Below, in pieces: positions 51,099-61,574 of a stretch of 64,000 bases of DNA. Position 1 is the stretch's first letter; every line of letters begins with the position of its first letter. A program made the translations under genes and the position numbers. A model generated the notes under the pieces. It was not told the origin of the DNA. It ran no database searches and saw only the letters and a program-made list of their open reading frames with translations. Origin of the DNA: Daphnia carinata. Lineage: Eukaryota > Arthropoda > Branchiopoda > Diplostraca > Daphniidae. The stretch spans positions 3,285,679-3,349,678 of the forward strand of contig NC_081338.1 of assembly GCF_022539665.2 (NCBI RefSeq), in the 5' to 3' direction.

Positions 51099-51807
51099 TT
51101 AGCCGCAAAAAGTGCCACTGGTGGTGGGAGCGCCGCATACACCATTCACGCATACGGTGGTAGTGCAAACGCAATTGACACAGCTGGTAACAGTGCTCGT
51201 ACCTGTGCTAGTACTTGTGGTAGTACTGATACTACTACTGCTGCTGCTGCTACTGCTACTGCTGCTGCTGCTGCTACTGCTGCTGCTTCCACTGGTACTT
51301 GTGCTACCGCTGGTACTAGTACCGGTACTAGTGCTCGTACTTGTACCCGTGGTACCCGTAGCCGTTGTACCCGTGGAACTGCTGCTGCTACTACTACTAC
51401 TGCTGCTGCTGCTGGCTCTCACTGCTCTATGGCCGCCAAAGGTAACGACACAAGGACGTGCCAGGCAAATGCAACCGCTGGTAGGGCAACTGCAAGTACC
51501 TGTGGTGGTCACGCAACTGCATGGAACGCTTGAGATGGAACACATAGTACCATTTCGAACAGAATCGCTCATGATCGTGCTCTCGGTTTCCGTGCTCTCG
51601 GTTTCACTTCCTTCGTTCTGAAATTTGTTGATACGAACATTCTTGATATTATTAAGCAAAATATCTGTGACTTAATTTTCCAGAGGTATCACTTACCAAA
51701 GTGGGGGTGAGGAATACAAACCGTCCATTGGAGTGAACATTGCCTTGTTGAGCAGCAAAGGCTGCCGCTGTTAAAACAACGAACGCCATGCAAATGAACT
51801 GCGACAT
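51099..51807 (-). CDS. Secreted Ser/Thr-rich mucin-like protein
   Basis: Two coding exons, 51807-51697 and 51617-51099 (intron 79 nt), give about 209 aa. The start MSQFICMAFVVLTAAAFAA is a clear signal peptide. The mature protein has a Glu/Ser/Thr repeat (ETEST twice) and a cysteine-rich segment (CSCVTTTGTCSC, CICLARPC). Two poly-Ser tracts encoded by AGC/AGT repeats follow, separated by Thr/Gly/Ser repeats (TSTSTGTSTSG). The C-terminus is again Cys-rich (CVNCVCTTTVCVNGVCG). It is probably a heavily O-glycosylated extracellular or cuticular/mucus component. A non-coding 5' exon probably ends near 51903 at a GTAAGT donor. No known family is recognised. The triplet repeats make length polymorphism likely. 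The long plus-strand ORFs over it are shadows. Confidence 0.72.
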
Positions 51808-52699
51808 TCTACCTGCAAACAGAATCATTGCGAAATGTTAATATGAACGTTTCCGAGATAGATAAAATGAGTAACGTTCTATATATGTGTCAGAGTAAAC
51901 TTACAGAGAATCTGCGATGGGTTTTCGTTGAAGACTGAAGAAGAGCAACAATGCTTCGTTTAATGCTTCGATCGGAATGAGGTACGATGCATCAGTGAAC
52001 CAGCTAGTTATGATTCTTCGGGATTAAAGCGCCACGCGTGCAAGATCGATCGACGTAGGGCAATCGTGTTCGATAGTAATTGCGTTTATTTTTAATCCAC
52101 ATATGGCTCATGGTACAGAATGACCGCCACACATGTGCTATTTAAACAGCTATGTAGGACTACAGGTCGGTAAGTACAAATCACTTTTCACCTAGCCGCC
52201 GTTTCTCACCCCTTTCACCATTTGTCACCTAACGTTTACCATCAAATAGACCTACATTAAAGGTGTGTGTGTTTAGCGGGCTCCAACCAGATTTCATTGT
52301 ACAGTCTCATTAAGTCGGTAAGTGTACTAAACTTGATCAAAATTCATCTAGTGTAGTCCAACGTTGAGCTCTTCATTAAAAGGATAATAGAAAGCAAAAA
52401 TTCAAGATTGTGCCTGAAGTTAATGTTTGTTAACAGTCCTTCTCATGAACCTATGTATTTTTTTTTCTTGAAATGTGATGAGAACATTCTGTAGTTAAGA
52501 TATTATTTCATTACAATAAAGAAATGTATCGATTCATTTCCTTTCAGAAAAGATGCACAATGAAACAACCATATTTTTTTGTTGTTGAACTTTTTTTCAT
52601 TTGAATGATTCAAAGAACATGACACAAGAAAAGTAACAAGAATAAGCGAGAAGAAGTAATATTTAAAAAAGACCCAAAGTTCTTCCGATTGATTTCAGT
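51808..52699. other. Intergenic: promoter of mucin-like gene, 3' flank of macroglobulin gene
   Basis: Holds the probable 5' UTR intron (51817-51903) and upstream region of the mucin-like gene. The rest is AT-rich, with no coding exon seen. Confidence 0.4.
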
Positions 52700-55600
52700 T
52701 TAGTCGCAAGTTTGAGGCCTCCCTGGAAGCCAATTATCTGAGCTGTTGGCCACCGATTTCGAAGGGGCCCACACCGACGCGTTACTAGGCCCATTTAAAA
52801 GCCAACTTTGATGGATTTGCGGATGATTTTTATCCAGGACATCGATCCTTCCAGGATGTATATTCTTCACCAGCCCCACCCTTCCAGCTCTTAACCGGAA
52901 GCACCGCCCGCAATTGGATTTGATCTGCCAGACACAAACAATTTTTACTTGCCTGTTAAAATGTTCTTGGAATTATTTGCTTAACCTTGGCAATATCGAT
53001 GACCACATCGCCATTTGGCAATATTTTGTATTGGGCTCCAGCTGAACGCTCTTCTACGTCCACCGAGGACACTAAATAAGATGAAAACATTTCCAAGCGG
53101 ACCCTCAAATCAGCCGGAACAGTGTCATTCCAACTAGAAAAGTAAAGTAAAAAGGAAAGTGAATAAAATTTGATTGATAGAGATAGACAGAGCAAATGAT
53201 GTACTGGACACAAACGGTGACATTTAGTGTCATTGGTGGCTCTTCGTTGTCATCGGTGCCTTCAACAGAGGCGAACATGGAAACGGAAGAAGCTTCAGGA
53301 ACCGGTGGTTCCAGCGTTTTCCAGCAGACTTTGGTCTATAGTAGCCGCCAAAGAAAACAAATGAATTATGCTGGAACAGAACAGATCGGGAGTAGCTTAA
53401 ACAACCTGAAGAATGGCACATCCCGTGCCGGACATGGTCACTTCAACGTTCTGCGGAAGACTTGGAATGTCGTAGGTTAGCGGTGGTGTATGCATCCGCA
53501 CGTTTTGCTGCTCCTCTTGGGACTCTGAATGCGTGTCGTTGTCGTTTGTCACGGACGTCACAGTCTCTTCGTCGTAATCCAGCGTTACAGGTAACGAAAC
53601 GTTAGTCATGGTTTCCTGGATGAATTAGGGCAAAAGAGTTCAGCGTCAATTCAATGCTGCATGAAACAAAATGAAAATAGCTATCACGCACATTATGCAA
53701 ATGATGAGGCGGCACGATGGGAGCTTCGCCGCTCTGGAATCTCAGCCGCATATTGAGGTTGCGAACTGGATCATTGAGCACCTCACTATACTTGCTCCAA
53801 GCTTTCATCGTTCTAAGTTTATCCTTGAATTATCATTTAAAATGAGATGAAACTCAATCGTTTGGCTCTTGGCTGACAAAAATCATCATCAAAAATCATG
53901 GTCTGCTTTTTCTTTTTACATACCAGCGGATGGAGAGCGTTCCACGGTGCGGATACCAAATTCCTGGCAATTTCCAGGATTTTGCCTGCTTTATTCTGGT
54001 GTGAATAAGCTGTCAGGGCGTACGTCATCTCGTTCAAACATTCTACATTGAAAAGATCTCTTATTTAATCGGCACTTCTAAATTCATTGACGCTGGAAGT
54101 TTATACCTCGGCGGTCGGTCGAGTAGCAAGCCATCAGCTGATCGTAGACGCTGTCCAGCTTAACTAGAGTCTCAGGCCAAGAGGAAGAATGTGACAGTAG
54201 GATGGCTGTGGCCATTGGAACGATTGTCTTCATCTCGTGATTGACAGCTAACTCGCGTTCCAAGAATCGTTGAGCAGCTGAACTCACTTGAAATAACACC
54301 TGTTGAGAAAAGGATTATGTTTTGGTTTGCGTAAGTAAATATGGAGGATCTGTGCGTACGATGTCGTCGTGTTGGACATCGGATAGACACGTCAGGATGA
54401 AAGACGTGGTTTCAATTCTTTCGCTCACGGTAGCGTTTGAACCGTCAGCAAAACTTCCGTCTTCGTTTTGCTGGCCGTGCATCCACGTCAAAGCGGACTT
54501 GAGCAATCCTGGATCGGAATACCTCTGCAGCGTGATGGACGACAGTGCGTGAACAGTCAACGCCGTCAATCTGAAAATCGAAAGGAAATCCCAAAATATT
54601 TCAGAAAGTATTCATCGAAAAAAATGCTGCAGAGCTGAACTACCTGAGATCGGAGGAACCGTCCGCGTCATGGAACGATCCATCGGCTAGCCGGAAACTC
54701 AAAATATTCTGCAAGATTCCGTTCCAGCTGGTATTTTCCTTCCCATTCGATTTCTTGGCAAACTGGCCGTGATGGAAGCGTTCCAGCACGGTGACAAGAC
54801 TAGTCGGATCCATCAATCCCGCGGTACTCCATATATCATCAAGACTCGAAGCTATTCCGCCTGGAAGTGAAGAATCATAGCTCCGTTTTAAACTGAATTT
54901 AAAATTCCAACATCATTCAACGTACCTTTAACTGTGATTTCAGCACGTTCGGCGTTTACGTAACCCACACCTGGTTTGGGTACGTTAAGAGTTCGCGTAG
55001 TTTGGTCAAGTCCTCCGTCTGTGCCCCATATTCTGAAGAATCCTTGAAATCCCCAGCTGGTTGAAAATCCAACATATCGGAATGGAGTGTCATCGACCTC
55101 AAGTGGGATCGAAGCTAACGGCCGAGCACCAATATGTGATCCTTTGCCAAACGATAACAGCCAACGATTTTGATCGCTAATCGATACGGATGGCTTATTC
55201 CTTTTCTTCCTTCCTACAAAAAAAAATCAATTGAAACGTTTCAAATATGAATCTCGTTTTTAAACCACAGTAAAGGCTCTAATTTGATTTGACCTAATTT
55301 GATTTGATCCCAACTAATCCAGAATGTCTGCAAGCGATCCTGTCGCAAGATTTTCGGAGTGGCAATTTTGCTCTTGATCTCGGACAAACCTAAAAATTAA
55401 AAATGTCCAGAACATAAGATCGTTCAGTGATGTTCCAGTTACGTCTTTACCGTTCATCTGTTTGGATATCCATGAATACATGTTATCCTCCCCGCCAATG
55501 ACGAGATAATACGAAGTTGCTTCATCATCATCGAACCTTGGAGAACTCGCAAGGGCCACCCTCAGATCGGCTGGCGCTGAGGCCTGGAACACGATCGTTT

Positions 55601-58600
55601 TAACGTGACTTCCAAGCGGCAATACTTCGTACTTGAATGACGATGCATTCGATGTAAATACGTTTTCTATTGAAATTTCATTGAAGTAAAAATGAATGAT
55701 CCAACCATACTTGAATATAAGAAGCGTACCTTCTAGACAGAACAGATAACTGTCAGACTGAGTGTGCTGGAACTCAGTGACCGAAACGGGGACAGATTTG
55801 GAGACGGGCAACGTCTCCATTTGTTCTAGATGAACGTCGAGGTTAATGACTTCACTCGGAGCGCAACATGAACCCGAAATCGAACCCTTGAGCTGAACTG
55901 TGAGCGTGACGAGTGGTCCGGGCTCGTTGACGAGGATTCCGACACGGTAGACGGCCGTCGATTTGGGAGCGAGACAGGCCGGCTGCTGCAAATACTTCTT
56001 GCCGTTGGCCACGAAGACGGCGCCGCCCGTCAGAGCCATTTGCAGTTGAGTCTTAACGAATTCAAAATGTTCCAAATTCACGGACGATTTCCGAAAGCAA
56101 TCAAAAGATAAATCTGAACTGACTTGAGAACAGTTGTTGAAACGATTGGTGAGTGCCACATCGACCACCACTTCTTCCCCGACACGAACCCTTTCAGGCA
56201 GTTGGAAATCGATGGTCCAGTCGATTGGCTTGATCGGGATCGCGACGGGATTCGATTGGCGCACTCGGCCGTTCTGATCGACCGTCAAGAGCGTCAGCTG
56301 CGGATCGACTCCATTGGCTACAACTAAATCCAATTCTTTCGTAGTAGATTCGCTTTTTGAAGATATAATAATTAGCGTTAATGAGAAAGTCGAGCGGTTT
56401 GTTGCAGTTGCATATACCTCGGATCGTAGCACTGGACGAACCAGAGTTCGCTCGACTGGCCAAAGAGAAGCCACTGAGTCGGTGGCGTTTGGAACTTTGG
56501 CAACAGCCGGAGAAATCTGTCCGTCTCTATGGACGGTGCGAGCAACTTTGGCGATTCGGCCGAGTTCATCGTTCCAGCCTTTTCTGCCCAAGAGCCGTAA
56601 AGGCAGTGATACGATCCCGCTTTGAGCGTCATGTTAACTCGTACTTTATTGGCTCGGACGCTCGTAACCGTCACCTATTCATCCATCCGTTAAGTGAAAG
56701 TGTTATGGCTTTTCTTCTACACTAATGAAATGAACCTTGCTTTCGACGTGATTATACACTTCAATGTCCAAAGAGCTGGAAGCCAAATGCTGGCCTTCGT
56801 GTGAGAAAAAGACGGTCACGATGGCACGCGGGATCATCTCGTAGATAACCGGGATGCTTTTTGAATTCAATCCCATTCGATTTAAAGTCGCAATTAACCT
56901 GATGGAATGATCTTTAGTTTTTTTTTTTTTACCTCAGGTTCAGTTCGGTTGCCCATTTCGGCTGATCGTCGCTGTTGTTTCCATCCGGAAGGATCGTAGT
57001 CCTTGCCACCAAGTATTCCTGCCCCCACGAGATGACATGACCGGACGATTGGGACATAACGGCATAGTTGATGCGATTTCCCACCAATTTGCATCCGGAA
57101 TAAATGCTCAAATGCAACGTTTCACCTTCCTACCAAAACACACGTCTTTCAAAAACAAACGAAAGAGATTCATTTTCGAAAGAAAAAAACGCACCGTGAA
57201 TCGATATTTGCCAGTTTGGCTAAAGAGCTGGACATTGCAGTTGTCGCTCGACGCCGGCCAAATGCTGACACCTAAAGAATGGCTTGCCAAGACGAATTGG
57301 CTATCCAGCGGTTGTCCTTCGATCGATTTCAGAGTGCCCTGATATAGATGACACACACACACATTGATTTCTTATTACCAAAAAAAGACGGAGGCAATGA
57401 ATCAATGAGGAAAACACTTAGATATGTAACATTCCAATCACGTCGTTATTCACCCATGACAGCGACACAGTGTTATTGCCCTTTTTTAAAAGGAGATTCC
57501 AGCTTCCATCGCAGATTGGTCAGCCACCAAATGAAATGCAGTAAAGGGTTTTTATTGGGTTATGGGCTCGTCTTTTATATGCCGCCCGAAAAATCTGGCA
57601 CAATGTCCTCAGTAAATACTTGTTGAATAAGCAATCTGGCTATCAAACGAGAATAAACTGGGTGGGGTATACGTGAACAATGTAATCTTCTTATCGTAGA
57701 CGCGTTTCGGCGCTGCCTTATTCTTGTTTTCTCAGCCGGTCAGTCTTTATAATATTATTTCTTATTCTTGGATGACCAGCACCTTTTTTTTTTATCCTTT
57801 TCCCCCCTACAATTGTATCCTAGATGGAATCTAGGCGGCTTATCTAACCGTGCTGTGATTGCTTTTTTGCTGTCTCCACTCTCTCTCTCTCTGCCCACTT
57901 ATAATGATTTTTCCCTACGTGTGGACATTGGATATGTAACATGAAAATAAAAAGAATCAAACGGTAGGGATGTTTCACTAGAGGGAATGACAATCTTCTG
58001 TGTACTATTCGGATGTATATTTCTATCCTCGACGGTAATACCCTGTTTCGAAACTGGCGGTCTTGAAAATGCAACATCGAGTTGCTTCTCGTTTTTACAG
58101 GACTTTTCGAAAGCGGATCTAGGGGGATCGAGTTTTGTTTCACCGGGAGCTTTGAAGTGGATTCGGTTTTGCCCATGCACACAGGGAAAAGATGTTAATG
58201 CTATAACCCAAGAACACGGAAATACCCAACGGGAATATGCGGACATTTTTTTCTTTTCAGCATATTCCATTAGATTAAGAAGAGAATCATTTTACTAGTT
58301 CTTTTTGACATTTGACTGTAAAAACAGGGGGGTGGGGGAAAAGGGTATGGCACTCTCTTCATGAAAGATTTACTGTATCCACTTAGTTTATTTTTTCTTC
58401 TGGATGGACGTTGCGAGTTTAGAATATTTACGAGCAGTCATTTCGTCCTAATGGATAAGCTATAAGCAAAAATCAGGTGATCGAGAAAAAGAAATGCTAT
58501 GCTTTCCATACTGACATTTCAAATTGCCCCAATGTGAATCTTTCACCTTTGCTCGGAATCAAAAACAAATTGTTTTCTTATTGAATTTCCGTGTTCCCTT

Positions 58601-61574
58601 CTTTTTTTCTTTTACTTAGAAATGTCAAATCCCAACTGTTTTTCCCTCGTATATTTATTGATAATTGAATTTCTATAGCGTCTGACTTAATCCTACCTTT
58701 TATTTTTTACAAATCAATTCGGCCAAGGTTGAAAAAGAACCTTTCCAAACGGAGCGAATAAGTTGAGGACTCCTTCTAGTACGTATAGTTTTTCTTTCCC
58801 TCATATTCCTTCAAGTTGTTGCCGAGTTATGAGTCTAGGAAAAGGGCCCTTATACGATGATTTCGAAAATCCAGCTTCCATGTGATGTATAAGCTCATTT
58901 GTTTCTATCTCAGCGCAGGTCTATAGTTTCACGGTCACGTATCGTTTTACGTGAGGGGGGAATGAACACACACAAAAAAAATGAACGATGAAGAAAATAG
59001 GCTCTGCCAACTTATAATTCCCTATTACGCGCTTCGTGACGAGAATAAGAGAAAAGAGGGGAGTGAAATGTCTTCGCCACAGTGCCCGTCGAACTCGGAA
59101 GAAAAGAAACGCGGGGGGGGGGGGGAGGGCAAAACTTAGACGTCCATTCTCCAGAGAATCGGCATTACTGTCGTCTCTTTTTGTCTCTTTGGCATGACAG
59201 AACGCACAAGTTTCTTTGCATGTATGAGAACGGAATTCCCATCAGGACCAGCGGACGCTCCCCTCTCCGGCATATAAGTCTTGTCGAATCATTACAACAA
59301 ATCCTTCCGCCACAATGCCGCGTTTCTCTCCAAAATTTCTTTCATATGGTAATGACACTCTCTTTCTTTTTTTCATTTCCCCTTTTTTTTCTTAGAAAAT
59401 ATAGAATGACGTAGAAACAAAAACGGGGTACTTCATCCGCTTTTCCAGAAAGCAGCTTTTAGGCCCGGATGTGGAACGAGGTCGGATACTCTTCTACTTG
59501 AAAAAAGGAAGGTAATATCGGAAAACTTCACGAGGTTGAAACTGATTTACGATGCCGAATGATCTTCGGTTTAATTCCATTATATAACGAACAAAAGGGA
59601 AACAACGACGATGTCTGGACACAATGTCATCGTAGTGAAACTTAAGTTTGGCACATATTTTTGTTGGATATTCTGTATGCACTCTCTGCGAGGATTTTGT
59701 TTTTTTCTTTGCCAACGAAGTTCGACATTTATGTCTTTCTTACGTGGCTGTAAGGATTGTATGTGACGAACTGGAAAAAAGAAAATAAAACTCTACCAGC
59801 TGGGAAATACGTTGCCCAGTCAGCCGAACAATTCAGATCTATTTTTACCTTCTCATTTCTTTTTCATAGAAAAATAGTGACGGCTATATGATGCAGTGTT
59901 AGTGCTTCGACATTCGTTTTGAATACACGAGTGTATAATCCTCAAACTCATAGGGGAAGCCTTAAGGCTTTTCTCATTATGAATGATTCAAAGTCTTGAA
60001 GGCATTTCATCCGTTTCGGTCCTGAAGCTTTCAGGGCCGTTGGTATTGTACAAAAGATAAGCTGTTTGTTCCATCCAAACTCTTGTTTGTTTGTCTTGTT
60101 TTTTTTTCCTTACTTGTAAAGTAGCATTGCTCGTGAGATTGGAGAGGGCCGGAACGGTGAAGATCATCGTTGATGTCGTACGGTCGAAATGGATCGTTTG
60201 ATGATGGACGGACGCTCCATGCTGATCCAGTACGTCCAATCCAACTGTGATGCCTCTTTCTGACGTTCCAGCAATCAACTAACCATCGCCAACGAAAAAA
60301 ACAAAAAAGGAAACATCAATAAACCAGTTGAGATCAACGTTTTCTCATCCGCAGATCGTTTTACCTCTCCAGCGAATGGGGCGCCTTGCTCGATTGTCGA
60401 TGCCGTTCGCGGACTGAATTCCAGTTCGACAAAGTGCGACTCTACCATCGCTGAAGTATCTTCCACCCTGTCTTCCCTTTGATTGACATTCTTAACCGGT
60501 TCGCTTTTGCTTTGATGCTGGCGGCCAACTTCGACTAAACGGAAGCTTTGAGCTGCCGTCAAACCGCCGGCAGTGGCCCGGATCGTCCACATTCCCGTCT
60601 GCTGTGGCAGGTCGCTCAACTGGAATAGCAGGTTCTTGAGACCGGAACCGACGAGCGAGACACTCCAATAATGGACGATGATATTGTTGGGATCGTGGGC
60701 AGCCACCTGGACGGATGATGCGACGTCATGCATAGCAACCTGCTCCGTCCTGGACGGCCCACGTTCAGGATCCGATGCAGCCATGATCTGACCGTGCTGA
60801 TCCAAACAAGCCAACCAGATCGACACTTTTTTCAAGAAGAAATAGTTTTTAAAAAAATATATTAAGTGAATAGACGGCCTGGAATTGATTGATGGATCGT
60901 ATAGGACCCAAGAAAGTCGCCATAAAGTGAGGGGGTTTGGTGGAAAAGTTCGAACAATTTACCGACATCATCTGGATGATAAACGGTCCGTTCCAGGCGC
61001 AAGCTGAGAGATTGAATGGCCTCTAATGGATGGACGGGGAACTCTTCACTTTGGCATCCGATGTTGCCGCTGCTTTTGCTTTCATTTCCGCTGCCATTTC
61101 CTGGACGGCCTGCGCAGTTGAGTCGGACGGTCAGCTGGCCGTCGTAAGTAGGTGGGATGGTCAGCTCTACGGGACTCATTGCCTGGCCGTAATGAAGCGT
61201 CAGCGTCTTCTCGTCGTAAGTGCGTTTGGAATCAGCCAGCCGGATGGTGACGTTGGTCATTTGTTCCAATCCTTCCAGATCGATCCACATGACCGTCGTC
61301 GATCCCAAGATGACGGCCCTCGGCCAAACGACCTTCCACGTCCTTTGGGGCACAGTTCATAATCGACATTCTTTTAAAACACCCAGTTCCCGTGGAGAAG
61401 AGTACAGCAAATCTATGGAAAAATGGATGGGGGAAAGACTTACGAAGTCGAGTTGGAAATCGGAGTCGAAGAAGCTGATGGCGGCTGAGTCAGCACGGAG
61501 GCAGCAACGGCGAGCTTGACTAGGCCTACAAGGGCCGTGACAAATGTCGATTGAAGTGGTAGCCAAACCTTCAT
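52700..61574 (-). CDS. Alpha-2-macroglobulin/complement-like protein with FAMeT-like domain
   Basis: Secreted protein of the alpha-2-macroglobulin/C3 superfamily, closest in feel to CPAMD8-type proteins; about 1,560 aa from 21 exons. Exon ends (minus): 61574-61444, 61342-60963, 60825-60365, 60278-60114, 57338-57195, 57129-56933, 56898-56736, 56674-56418, 56352-55730, 55666-55451, 55389-55294, 55213-54926, 54860-54644, 54570-54360, 54299-54107, 54042-53924, 53812-53692, 53615-53406, 53335-53207, 53133-52986 and 52924-52700 (TAA). A signal peptide (MKVWLPLQSTFVTALVG) is followed by macroglobulin domains (about 40-840). A FAMeT-like domain (about 845-1015: YYLVIGGEDN, FWISW, YVGFSTSWGFQGF) precedes a thioester-domain helix bundle (about 1040-1330) without GCGEQ. 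The C-terminus is receptor-binding-like. The 54042-53924 to 53812-53692 junction does not keep frame as read. A 2.8 kb intron follows exon 4. Confidence 0.85.

Noticed and set aside
50976-51621. Long plus-strand ORFs of 185 and 169 codons across the triplet-repeat region
   Set aside because: They are antisense shadows of the mucin-like gene: the AGC/AGT repeats read as poly-Ala/Thr or poly-Leu/Val on the other strand, and only the minus strand has a signal peptide and splice sites.
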